From Desulfobacterales bacterium (GTDB lineage: Bacteria > Desulfobacterota > Desulfobacteria > Desulfobacterales > Desulfobacteraceae): 6,556 nt of DNA. The stretch covers positions 1-6,556 of the forward strand of contig JAKSBB010001205.1 of the NCBI GenBank assembly GCA_022361315.1, read 5' to 3'. The first letter of the stretch is position 1; the number at the start of each line of letters is the position of its first letter. Below are positions 1-5,895 of this stretch, in pieces. The translations under genes were made by a program, and so were the position numbers. Under the pieces are notes generated by a model. The model was not told the DNA's origin. It saw only the letters and a program-made list of their open reading frames with translations, and ran no database searches.

Positions 1-69
1 GATGAGACAAAACCGGTAAGCAGTCGGGGGTGGAGAATACCCAGCATTCAGCATCACAGTGAACCGCCG

Positions 70-627
70 CTAAAATTTGCAGCGCGTCCTGCGCGTCATA
101 ATAACGGCGATTTCCGGGATTTTCGGACCTGACGCCCCGAAAAATACCCCGCCGTCCTCAAGGTAGGGGAGCATATTCTCAAAGAACACCCCTTTGTCCG
201 CCATGGTCCCGGGCAGACAATGCAGGAAGTTGCACGCACTGATGGACTTGAATACCGGCAGCGCTTCCTGCACCGGCTCCAGCACATTCCACTGATGTGC
301 CACCGGCGAATACCGCCGGATCCGCGCCGCGGTCTTTTCCAGAGAGTTTCGGTTCAGATCCATGAGATGCACCGTCGGGTTATTTACGGGGAACCGGCAC
401 TTATCCAGGAAAAAGCCGGTGCCCACCCCTACATCCAGATGCCTGTCCGTGAGATTCTCATCAAAGAGATCCGTCAGCTTCTTCAACGGACATTTAAACA
501 CAAAGGGGATCTCAAACCGCATCACCTGAATATCGTAAAAGGCCAGCAGCAGCTTTGAATACGCCGCTGCCCCGGCCGCCGCTTCCTCTGTGGCCGGGAT
601 GTTACGGGTGCTTTCCAGACTGGTCAT
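70..627 (-). CDS. Class I SAM-dependent methyltransferase, 3' end probably frameshifted or truncated
   Basis: This 185-residue cytosolic protein has the class I methyltransferase core. SAM-binding motif I is HLDVGVGTGFFLD (about residues 63-75). It is followed by an acidic motif II (HLMDLN), a post-motif segment (NFLHCLPGTMADK) and a strand ending GGVFFGAS. The pattern AYSKLLLAFYD...RFPV...LHCLPG is recalled from a family of about 210-220-residue methyltransferases of unknown substrate. The ATG at 627 is chosen because GGAGG lies 8 bases upstream; a TTG at 642 in the same frame would place this Shine-Dalgarno sequence inside the gene. After GGVFFGAS the sequence loses family resemblance (ending TRRTRCKF) and stops about 30-40 residues early. 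Another minus-strand frame stays open from 139 to the window edge, so an indel or rearrangement is likely. The substrate cannot be read from the sequence, and the protein may be inactive. Confidence 0.8.
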   Translation of the reverse strand: MTSLESTRNIPATEEAAAGAAAYSKLLLAFYDIQVMRFEIPFVFKCPLKKLTDLFDENLTDRHLDVGVGTGFFLDKCRFPVNNPTVHLMDLNRNSLEKTAARIRRYSPVAHQWNVLEPVQEALPVFKSISACNFLHCLPGTMADKGVFFENMLPYLEDGGVFFGASGPKIPEIAVIMTRRTRCKF

Positions 628-642
628 TGGGGGCTCCTCCAA

Positions 643-998
643 GAAAAATGATTGCGAACCTCATGAACAAGATCACGTCAGATACCGATGCGAATGGCAT
701 AGCAGGCAGGATGATACATGTCAAGCACCGGGAGGCTGAGTCTAACGAGCCGATGAGGCAAGGCTGCTCTGGGCTACTATGTCACCAGCTGTTTGATAAC
801 CTTACAATATCGTTCATCACATCGAATAGTACGCCTTTCAAAGTGCATAATTTTAACCTTTAATTGATTAAAATCGCCTTAGTGTTACCATATTTGCACC
901 TTATGAAAGGCTGTAATTTAGGCTGTGTCAAGAATCTTTCGCATTTTTGGTTTCGGCCTCAACTCGGTCATTTATTAAGTGAATTAGTTTAGACGAAA
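643..998. other. Intergenic gap without a convincing gene
   Basis: The 356 bases between the two left-hand minus-strand genes contain no open frame with recognisable protein character or a good ribosome binding site. The stretch from about 845 to 990 is AT-rich. It contains an inverted repeat, ATTTTAA (850-856) and TTAAAAT (868-874), and a short direct repeat AGGCTGT around 908 and 919. No T-tract hairpin typical of an intrinsic terminator was seen behind the HNH-DnaB gene. The only other signal noted is the promoter candidate at 696-724. Confidence 0.5.
696..724 (-). promoter_or_regulatory. Candidate sigma-70 promoter for the methyltransferase
   Basis: On the minus strand a perfect -35 TTGACA (719-724) is followed after 17 bases by TATGCC (696-701), which matches the -10 consensus at only three positions. 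It points towards the methyltransferase start at 627 and would leave a leader of about 60 bases. The -35 is good and the -10 weak, so this is a candidate only. Confidence 0.35.
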
Positions 999-2075
999 TC
1001 AGGTCTCCTCCCTGGGAAATCTTTTTAACTCGTTAAACAGGCCGTATTGCTCGGTAAAGCCCAAAACGGACCTGCCCACAGGGCCGTGCCGGTTTTTGGC
1101 AATCTCGATTTCAGCCTTGCCCAGTAAAGGGTTCTCCGGTGCCCGGTTGTATACCTCATCCCGGTACAGGAAAAGAACCACATCGGCGATACTTAAGATA
1201 TCGGTGCCCCGGAGGTCGTAAAGCCGGGGACGCTTATCGGTCCGTTCCTCCATCTGCCCGTCCAACTGTGACAATAATATAATCGGAATACCTGTCTCTT
1301 TTGCGGTCTCCTTCATTCGCCTCAGGATTTCCCTGTCATCTGACCTGGTATTACCCATCATTTTGAGATTGTCGATGATCGCGATGCCCAGGTTTTTCTC
1401 TGACCGGATTTTTCGTATCCGGCGCTCAATCGTACCCAGGGAAAGCCCATTAGACGTATCGATGAACAGGGGGGCGTCCTGCAATATCCCCAAGACATTC
1501 GTCATGCGCCGCCAGTCCTCCCGGTTGATATGCCCTCTCTTCAGCCGTACCGGATCCAAACCGGCCTGTGCGCAGAGTATGCGTGTGGAGATCTGGAAAT
1601 CATCAGACTCCAGAGAAAACAAGGCGGCGGGAATCCCTGCCTCCACAGTGATATGCCATGCAATAGTGAGTGCAAGTGCCGTCTTCCCCATGCCCGGTCG
1701 TCCGGCAATGACAATCAGTTCCGAATTTTGAAATCCCCCCAGCTTCCGGTCGATGAACCTGAAACCGGACGGAACCCCGGTCAGGTTTCCGAAAAACGGC
1801 TCCTCCACCCGTTTGAATGCCGCATGCAGCAGATTGCCCACATGAAACGAGTCAATAACCCCATGGGCATTTTCATGACAGTTTACACAGAGGGTGATCA
1901 GTTCATTCCCGTCATATTCCCAGGGGTTGACCCCTCTCCGATATACCGTGTGATGCACCGAAAGCTCAGTGTCCGAGTCCCCGCATTGCACACATTGCCA
2001 ATTGTCCCGCTGGAAAATCTCCAGCCGTTTCTTCTGCCATTTGGGATGCTTTAGTTTTTCCGAATACAAGGCCAT
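999..2075 (-). CDS. HNH nuclease domain fused to a DnaB-type helicase motor domain
   Basis: This 358-residue protein has two parts. Residues 1-75 form an HNH/zinc-finger nuclease module with C28-x2-C31, the H41-H42 pair, and C63-x2-C66-H67 followed by H71. Residues 95-352 match the C-terminal RecA-like domain of replicative helicase DnaB. Visible motifs are Walker A GRPGMGKT (125-132), SLE with the likely catalytic glutamate E156, Walker B ending in D235, LLSQL (267-271), ADVVLFLYRDEVYN (297-310) and AKNRHGPVG (326-334, probable arginine-finger region). DnaB is usually about 450-470 residues; its N-terminal domain, which in DnaB contacts primase, is absent and an HNH domain stands in its place. 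The start at 2075 has GAGG 5-6 bases upstream. ATPase activity and DNA cleavage are inferred from intact motifs. It is unlikely to be the housekeeping helicase; defence, phage or mobile-element DNA processing is more plausible. Confidence 0.9.
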   Translation of the reverse strand: MALYSEKLKHPKWQKKRLEIFQRDNWQCVQCGDSDTELSVHHTVYRRGVNPWEYDGNELITLCVNCHENAHGVIDSFHVGNLLHAAFKRVEEPFFGNLTGVPSGFRFIDRKLGGFQNSELIVIAGRPGMGKTALALTIAWHITVEAGIPAALFSLESDDFQISTRILCAQAGLDPVRLKRGHINREDWRRMTNVLGILQDAPLFIDTSNGLSLGTIERRIRKIRSEKNLGIAIIDNLKMMGNTRSDDREILRRMKETAKETGIPIILLSQLDGQMEERTDKRPRLYDLRGTDILSIADVVLFLYRDEVYNRAPENPLLGKAEIEIAKNRHGPVGRSVLGFTEQYGLFNELKRFPREET

Positions 2076-2165
2076 TGTTTACCTCGGTTACGTCTCTTTC
2101 GGTTATATTGCCAATTGTAATACCCTTATCCCCGGAAGCTGAGAATTTTGTGGACGAGAAATACA

Positions 2166-2175
2166 CCTGATCAGG
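2166..2175. repeat. Perfect 10-base palindrome CCTGATCAGG
   Basis: CCTGATCAGG is its own reverse complement and lies about 90 bases upstream of the HNH-DnaB start. Its position suits an operator for that gene, but a single 10-base palindrome can also occur by chance and no regulator is identified. Confidence 0.35.
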
Positions 2176-2244
2176 ATGGGAAAATCAGAACGACTATCGA
2201 TTATTTTCAGAATAAGTCTTTATACGCCCAGTTTATTTACACCC

Positions 2245-2272
2245 TGTACAAATTGCAACCCAAATGTATAAA
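2245..2272 (+). promoter_or_regulatory. Candidate sigma-70 promoter for the sigma-factor operon
   Basis: TGTACA (four of six matches to TTGACA) is followed after 16 bases by TATAAA (five of six matches to TATAAT). It points towards the operon and would give a leader of about 160 bases before the ATG at 2438. The spacer is one base shorter than the optimum. It could supply basal transcription of the operon. Confidence 0.35.
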
Positions 2273-2437
2273 CCGCTGTCAATAGGGAGACTGGGCAATT
2301 GCGAGAGGATGATTTCCCAAACTTCTGGATACCCCGTTTGTATTAGAAATTACAATTATAAAAAAAAAGGGATAAAAACAACCTGTTAAGACGTTTTCCA
2401 GTTAAAGGGCAATAATTTAACCTAAAGGAGAATGTAA

Positions 2438-3103
2438 ATGACCGGGATTAAAATTGAAAAAACAGCTTGGAATTCATTTAAGTCAATTCTGACCCGTTGT
2501 GGCATTGCCGGTTTTATGGTGCTGGCTTTAACCTTGCTGCCCTATGGGGTTGATTCTCAGAAAAGCATTTTTAAAGAGCAGGCTGCCCTGGCTTATGGGG
2601 ATAGCGACGGCGATGGCGGTGATAGTGGCGGTTACGGTGGTGATGACGGTGACTCCATGGGAGACATGGGCGGCATGGGAGACGACTCCATGGGCGATAT
2701 GGGAGATGATACCATGGGCGATATGGGAGATGATTCCATGGGAGATATGGGTGACGACTCCATGGGGGATATGGGTGATGATTCTATGGGAGACATGGGC
2801 GATGACGACATGGGTGACATGAACGATGACGCCATGGGTGACATGGGAGATGACTCTATGGGTGACATGGGCGACGATTCCATGGGAGACATGGACGATG
2901 ACGACATGGGCGATTATGGTTCGAACACAAGCTATGATAATTATGATAGTGATTCTGACATGGCCATTGACATGTCGGATGTGGATGATCTCGGAGACTT
3001 ATCCGAGGTTTCGGAGGGGGACGAAGCCGGACTGCTGGGAAGCTGGGATGGCGACGAAAACGAAGGTGATGGGGACAATGAGAACAGTGAGGATGATGAA
3101 TAA
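2438..3103 (+). CDS. Exported acidic methionine-rich octapeptide-repeat protein
   Basis: This 221-residue protein matches no family I recognise. A basic N-terminus and a hydrophobic segment (about 22-36) indicate export or membrane anchoring; ALA before residue 53 is a possible signal peptidase site, though unusually far from the hydrophobic core. Residues 54-70 are Gly/Asp-rich with a DSDGDG element resembling calcium-binding loops. Residues 81-160 are ten tandem octapeptides of consensus GDDSMGDM, and the tail (160-221) is Asp/Glu/Asn-rich. I count 26 methionines, 22 of them between residues 71 and 160, and no cysteine after residue 21. It is the first gene of the operon: AAAGGAG lies 7 bases before the ATG, and the sigma factor starts 3 bases after its stop. 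The composition suits an extracytoplasmic oxidant scavenger or a metal-binding protein (MxxM motifs for Cu/Ag, acidic groups for Ca). The function is inferred. Confidence 0.85.
   Translation: MTGIKIEKTAWNSFKSILTRCGIAGFMVLALTLLPYGVDSQKSIFKEQAALAYGDSDGDGGDSGGYGGDDGDSMGDMGGMGDDSMGDMGDDTMGDMGDDSMGDMGDDSMGDMGDDSMGDMGDDDMGDMNDDAMGDMGDDSMGDMGDDSMGDMDDDDMGDYGSNTSYDNYDSDSDMAIDMSDVDDLGDLSEVSEGDEAGLLGSWDGDENEGDGDNENSEDDE
2678..2917 (+). repeat. Ten in-frame 24-base repeats encoding GDDSMGDM
   Basis: Ten consecutive units of exactly 24 bases encode residues 81-160 of the 2438 gene. Six units read GDDSMGDM, and the others vary as GDDTMGDM, GDDDMGDM, NDDAMGDM and DDDDMGDY. A shorter degenerate copy (GDSMGDM plus GGM) precedes them. 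Units differ mostly at third codon positions (GGA/GGC/GGT, GAC/GAT, TCC/TCT), so the protein pattern is kept while the DNA has diverged. That indicates an old array held by selection rather than a recent slippage expansion. Confidence 0.95.
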
Positions 3104-3106
3104 AAG

Positions 3107-3679
3107 ATGACCCACCACTCATCAAATACGCCGGTATTATTTCGTGAGCAGCTGGCCCAGTATCTACCCCGGTTGAAAAGATTTGCCCTGAACCTGACCC
3201 GTGATGGTGAATCTGCCGATGATCTGGTCCAGTCTGCTTGCGAAAAGGCATTGGTTAAGAAGGAGCAATACCGTACCTCTTCCCGGTTGGACAGCTGGTT
3301 GTACAGAATCATGTATACCCTCTGGATCGATCGCATCCGGCGGAGGAAAACCCGGTATTCAAAGTTAAAAATTTTAAAAGGGTCCGATACATCCCAGGGA
3401 CAGGCTGAGACTGAAACCCTTCGAATTGATGCGAAAATGGATATTCAGAAAGCCCTTGCCTGTCTGAAACCTGATCAGAGGACTGCTGTCCTCCTTGTGA
3501 TGGTGGAAGGGTATTCCTATATCCAAGTCAGTGAGATCCTGAAAGTACCGCCCGGAACCGTGGCAAGCCGGGTTGCCAGAGCCAGGTCAATTCTCAATGA
3601 TGCATTGTCAGGAACAAAGCCGATAACCCCCCTCACAGGGCAGACCGACGAAGGAGAAAACAATGAAACGGCAGTTTGA
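3107..3679 (+). CDS. ECF-family (group IV) RNA polymerase sigma factor
   Basis: This 190-residue protein has the two ECF sigma domains. Region 2 (about 15-82) includes DLVQSACEKAL, LDSWLYRIMYTLWIDRIRRRK and the -10 recognition segment. Region 4 (about 112-168) includes LKPDQRTAVLLVMVEGYSYI and the helix-turn-helix VSEILKVPPGTVASRVARAR, which contacts the -35 element. Length is typical for the family (about 160-200). It would direct core RNA polymerase to an envelope-stress type regulon when released by the anti-sigma factor. The start lies 3 bases after the stop of the repeat-protein gene with only a weak ribosome binding site, suggesting translational coupling. Its last 17 bases overlap the anti-sigma gene. 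The ECF subgroup cannot be assigned by eye. Confidence 0.95.
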   Translation: MTHHSSNTPVLFREQLAQYLPRLKRFALNLTRDGESADDLVQSACEKALVKKEQYRTSSRLDSWLYRIMYTLWIDRIRRRKTRYSKLKILKGSDTSQGQAETETLRIDAKMDIQKALACLKPDQRTAVLLVMVEGYSYIQVSEILKVPPGTVASRVARARSILNDALSGTKPITPLTGQTDEGENNETAV

Positions 3680-4304
3680 TGAAAAACAGCTATCTGCCTA
3701 TCTTGATGGTGAGATGACACAGGAGCGAATGGATAGGGTGGAGGAAATCATCCGGCAAAATCGGGATGCACAGCAATATATTCTGCAAAATGCCATGACC
3801 ACAGCCCGGTTAAAACAGGCTATGGGGTCTGTATTATCCGAAGCCGGAACGGATGAGGTTGAATCCGAACAAAATCCATTGCCGGAAAATGTTGTGACAA
3901 GGAAATGGTTCGGACAATCCTGGTTCCAATTGGCGGCGGCCGTACTTATCTTTTTTATTGGCACGGGCGCCGGTCTTTTTTATGAAGGGAAACCGGCAAA
4001 ACCAGGATTTCAGATGCCGGTCTCTGCCATTCCTGCGGAATATCAGCAAAGCATCAACCATGCCCTGGAGTATGAAAAAAGCGGCAAGGTTTATAATAGT
4101 CAATTGGAAGATCTTCAACTCACGGTGACACCGATTCGAACCTATAAACATAAAAATGGCAAGTATTTCAGGGAATACCGGCTGGAAGTGATGGCCTATG
4201 AAAATCGCCATCAGATCAAGGGCCTTGCCTACCGTTCCGGGCCTGGTGAATGGTCAACCACAGCCCTGTTTTTTTCCAATCCGGGCAATGCAGAGACCAT
4301 ATAA
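3663..4304 (+). CDS. Single-pass membrane anti-sigma factor with periplasmic 17-kDa-antigen-like domain
   Basis: This 213-residue protein begins with a short cytoplasmic anti-sigma domain (about 3-55; DEKQLSAYLDGEMTQERMD) that lacks the zinc-binding HxxxCxxC motif. One transmembrane helix follows (about 88-107, WFQLAAAVLIFFIGTGAGLF). The C-terminal part (about 128-200) matches the recalled pattern of the 17-kDa surface antigen/RT0821-type domain: ALE...SG...TVTP.RTY, then G.Y.REY, and after fixed spacing G.A.R...G.W. By topology this part is periplasmic and is the likely sensor. AAGGAG lies 7 bases before the ATG, inside the sigma gene, and the 17-base overlap supports coupled synthesis of a sigma/anti-sigma pair. 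Sequestration of the 3107 sigma factor is inferred from arrangement and domain type. An antigen-type domain on an anti-sigma factor is unusual. Confidence 0.9.
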   Translation: MKRQFDEKQLSAYLDGEMTQERMDRVEEIIRQNRDAQQYILQNAMTTARLKQAMGSVLSEAGTDEVESEQNPLPENVVTRKWFGQSWFQLAAAVLIFFIGTGAGLFYEGKPAKPGFQMPVSAIPAEYQQSINHALEYEKSGKVYNSQLEDLQLTVTPIRTYKHKNGKYFREYRLEVMAYENRHQIKGLAYRSGPGEWSTTALFFSNPGNAETI

Positions 4305-4317
4305 TGGGAGGGGAAAT

Positions 4318-5274
4318 ATGTTTGGGATAACATACCGGAATCTTCTTACCAAGGTTCTGTTCTGGGGGATGGTCTTAGGGGGCGTCTGCGTCACCTTACC
4401 CATTTCACTTTATGCCGTTGATACGGAAGCAAAAATTTCTCAACAGAGCGTGGGATTGCCGGACCATACAGCCGGCACCGTTTTTGTTTACAGCAACCAG
4501 GCCTGGGAAAAGGTTGTGGGGAAAAAAGATGATCAGATGGAGTGGGTGGACTACCGGGGATACAGGACAACCCGGCCCATGGATTTCGTGTACCGCCCCA
4601 GTGCCTGGGAAAATAAAAAAGCGCATGGGACACGAAGTTATCATATTCAGAGTGGTATTATTTTTAAAAAGCGAACCTCCCTATGGCCTTTGAAAGAGGG
4701 GAACCAGATGGAATACTGGGAGAGAAACCGGCTTTCTCAACCCGATGGCCAGACCAAACGCTATCGATATCTTTGGAACTGCAAAGTGGACGGGACTGAA
4801 AACGTATCCGTTCTTGCCGGTGAATTTGATACATATCGGATTATCGCCAGAAAGTATTATCCACCAAAAGGGCGCAGAGGATACCGGTTGCTGGAGACGG
4901 TTACCTGGTACTATGCCCCAAGCGTAGCCCATTATGTCAAGGTCGTGCGGAAACGGCATAGAAAAAAGAATTCCGAAATGGAGTTAATGGCGATTCTGCC
5001 GCCCATAAAACAATACAACAAATCGATCCGGGCAACGCTCAGAAAGGTTTTTCAATCAACACTTGAGGGTGGCCAACGTGATCAGCCGGTACGATACCAG
5101 TCCGATGATTCTGCTGTGAACATGTTTATGATCCCGGGCAAATCATTTACCCTGTCCAATGGGATATACGGGTGCCGCTTTGTTCAGGAATTTGCGTCTG
5201 CTTCCGGCCTACGCAGGTATCAGGGCATAGCTTTCAGAAATTCAGATGGGATATGGGTGGTTCCCAAACGGTAG
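4318..5274 (+). CDS. Secreted protein with C-terminal 17-kDa-antigen-like domain
   Basis: This 318-residue protein has an N-terminal signal peptide (hydrophobic 12-32, probable cleavage after LYA at 33), so it is periplasmic, outer-membrane or extracellular; no lipobox cysteine is placed for lipidation. The middle (about 112-212) contains SLWPLKEGNQMEYW, WNCKVDG.ENVSVLAGEFDTY and TWYYAPSVAHYVK, a pattern known from secreted proteins of unknown function. Residues about 244-313 carry the same C-terminal domain as the anti-sigma factor. A 33-residue stretch (281-313) aligns without gaps to residues 165-197 of the anti-sigma protein with 9 identities, including G, A, R, G and W at the family positions. 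The ATG at 4318 is chosen because a GGGAGGGG ribosome binding site precedes it; an in-frame ATG at 4198 lies inside the anti-sigma gene. It may modulate signalling to the anti-sigma factor or be a regulon product. Confidence 0.85.
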   Translation: MFGITYRNLLTKVLFWGMVLGGVCVTLPISLYAVDTEAKISQQSVGLPDHTAGTVFVYSNQAWEKVVGKKDDQMEWVDYRGYRTTRPMDFVYRPSAWENKKAHGTRSYHIQSGIIFKKRTSLWPLKEGNQMEYWERNRLSQPDGQTKRYRYLWNCKVDGTENVSVLAGEFDTYRIIARKYYPPKGRRGYRLLETVTWYYAPSVAHYVKVVRKRHRKKNSEMELMAILPPIKQYNKSIRATLRKVFQSTLEGGQRDQPVRYQSDDSAVNMFMIPGKSFTLSNGIYGCRFVQEFASASGLRRYQGIAFRNSDGIWVVPKR

Positions 5275-5278
5275 ATTT

Positions 5279-5319
5279 CCCCCACGGATTTTTTATATCC
5301 ATGGATGAGCTTTTGGGGG
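5279..5319. terminator. Weak long-loop hairpin after the sigma operon
   Basis: CCCCCA (5279-5284) can pair with TGGGGG (5314-5319), or with the second TGGGGG at 5336-5341, and the loop holds a perfect palindrome ATCCATGGAT (5297-5306). It begins 4 bases after the stop codon of the last operon gene. A T-tract (5289-5294) lies in the loop rather than after the stem, so this is not a textbook intrinsic terminator. Another perfect palindrome, ACACGCGTGT (5322-5331), follows directly. Confidence 0.25.
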
Positions 5320-5363
5320 ACACACGCGTGTTGATTGGGGGAATATAGTCTAAGCAAAACATG

Positions 5364-5393
5364 CTGACGGTTGAGTCGGATATGCGCCGTCAG
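5364..5393 (-). terminator. Inverted repeat CTGACGG/CCGTCAG in the convergent gap
   Basis: CTGACGG (5364-5370) and CCGTCAG (5387-5393) form a perfect 7-base stem with a 16-base loop. Read on the minus strand, the stem is followed after four bases by TTTT, so it could end transcription coming from the 5454-5853 genes. The stem is short and the T-tract weak. Confidence 0.3.
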
Positions 5394-5418
5394 TGTTCAG
5401 GTGAATTCGTTCAGGGGC

Positions 5419-5451
5419 AGGCCTTGCGCCGGCACTGCCGGTTAGAGGCCT
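5419..5451. repeat. 33-base symmetric hairpin element in the convergent gap
   Basis: The element is symmetric around base 5435: AGGCC (5419-5423) pairs with GGCCT (5447-5451), and CCGGCA (5429-5434) with TGCCGG (5436-5441), separated by 5-base internal loops. It sits 2 bases beyond the stop codon of the 71-residue gene (minus strand) and faces the plus-strand operon from the other side. It has no T-tract, so it is more like a REP-type or bidirectional attenuating hairpin than a standard terminator. Confidence 0.45.
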
Positions 5452-5453
5452 TA

Positions 5454-5669
5454 TCAGTCTAAAGACAGATCTTTTTCATCTAAACGTTTGATGATGCCAT
5501 GCAGATCTTCGGGGATATCTTTCCAGGGGGTTTTATCCGGTTCTTTGAAGTCGGTTTTGATGAGTTTGACGTATCTTTTCATTTCCGGGGAGAGCCTCCG
5601 GAATGAGGCCAGCGCCCTGTATTTTTCCAATGTGTCAAATGCAATGATTTTTGTGTCTGTGTTTTTCAT
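5454..5669 (-). CDS. 71-residue protein of unknown function, second gene of RHH pair
   Basis: I do not recognise this small soluble protein. It is rich in charged residues (many Lys, Asp, Glu), has no cysteine, signal peptide or membrane segment, and is predicted by eye to be largely helical (TLEKYRALASFRRLSPEMKRY, then DIPEDLHGIIKRLDEKD). It starts 16 bases after the stop of the ribbon-helix-helix gene with a weak AGG ribosome binding site, so both are probably read from one transcript. By position it is the candidate partner of the RHH protein, as toxin or accessory component, but it has no visible RelE/ParE, BrnT or PIN motif. It could also be an unrelated small protein. Confidence 0.6.
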   Translation of the reverse strand: MKNTDTKIIAFDTLEKYRALASFRRLSPEMKRYVKLIKTDFKEPDKTPWKDIPEDLHGIIKRLDEKDLSLD

Positions 5670-5685
5670 TATCGGCCTGTTTTAT

Positions 5686-5853
5686 TTAAGCGCCTTTCTC
5701 AACAAGTCGTCCGGTGATGTACTTATGCAGAACGCTTCTTACAAAAGGCTGATATTTTAATCCTTCTTCTGCGGCCCTCTTTTTGATTGCTTCAAGTTCA
5801 TCCGCATCAATCCGGATATTCATTTTCGTTTCTTTTTTTTTAGATTTTCCCAC
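5686..5853 (-). CDS. Ribbon-helix-helix (CopG/antitoxin-like) DNA-binding protein
   Basis: This 55-residue protein has a lysine-rich start (KSKKKETK), a short beta strand MNIRIDADE (11-19) and two helices (DELEAIKKRAAEEGL and QPFVRSVLHKYITGRL). This is the ribbon-helix-helix form of CopG-type antitoxins, whose hallmark LHKY.TGRL is visible. Relatives I recall carry about 40 extra N-terminal residues, missing here. The GTG at 5853 is chosen because GGAG lies 8 bases upstream and because extending the frame to the ATG at 5955 would put a near-consensus promoter and operator inside the gene. ATG 5823 (45 residues) is a weaker alternative. As a dimer it probably binds the palindrome at 5907-5918 and represses its own operon. 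Toxin neutralisation is suggested by family only. Confidence 0.8.
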   Translation of the reverse strand: MGKSKKKETKMNIRIDADELEAIKKRAAEEGLKYQPFVRSVLHKYITGRLVEKGA

Positions 5854-5895
5854 GATCCCAGCTCCGGTGATAGCATTCTCAGGTCTGTTTAGAAC

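Larger units (their letters stand above)
2076..2437. promoter_or_regulatory. Divergent regulatory region between HNH-DnaB and the sigma operon
   Basis: These 362 bases separate the start of the minus-strand HNH-DnaB gene from the plus-strand sigma-factor operon, so both promoters should lie here. No credible small gene was found. It holds a perfect 10-base palindrome (2166-2175), a sigma-70-like candidate (2245-2272), an A-rich tract near 2359-2368, and a 6-base inverted repeat GTTAAA/TTTAAC (2401-2406, 2416-2421) just ahead of the AAAGGAG ribosome binding site of the 2438 gene. The classical ECF -35 element GGAAC was not seen on the plus strand, so autoregulation by the encoded sigma factor is not shown. 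A loose GGGATAAA...ACGTT arrangement around 2368-2395 is the nearest thing and is not convincing. Confidence 0.5.

Noticed and set aside
555..863. Plus-strand 102-codon frame across the left gap
   Set aside because: It has no ribosome binding site or protein-like composition and overlaps the methyltransferase start and its promoter candidate.
1363..2054. Long plus-strand frames opposite the HNH-DnaB gene
   Set aside because: They are antisense to a gene with complete HNH and helicase motifs and show no protein-family features.
1966..2166. Minus-strand 66-codon frame overlapping the start of the HNH-DnaB gene
   Set aside because: It overlaps the ribosome binding site and N-terminus of a well supported gene in another frame, and has no recognisable features.
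2368..2395. ECF-type autoregulated promoter upstream of the operon
   Set aside because: No GGAAC -35 element is present; only a loose GGGATAAA/ACGTT pattern, too weak to report as a promoter.
2632..2907. Minus-strand and alternative plus-strand open frames across the repeat array, also Ser/Met/Pro-rich repeats
   Set aside because: They are mirror images of the 24-base array, lack ribosome binding sites, and overlap a frame with a good Shine-Dalgarno sequence and operon context.
2678..2917. CRISPR-like array
   Set aside because: The units are contiguous with no spacers, are in frame, and encode a regular peptide inside a gene.
4198..4317. N-terminal extension of the 4318 gene from ATG 4198
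   Set aside because: It would lie inside the anti-sigma gene and push the signal peptide into the middle; a strong ribosome binding site precedes ATG 4318.
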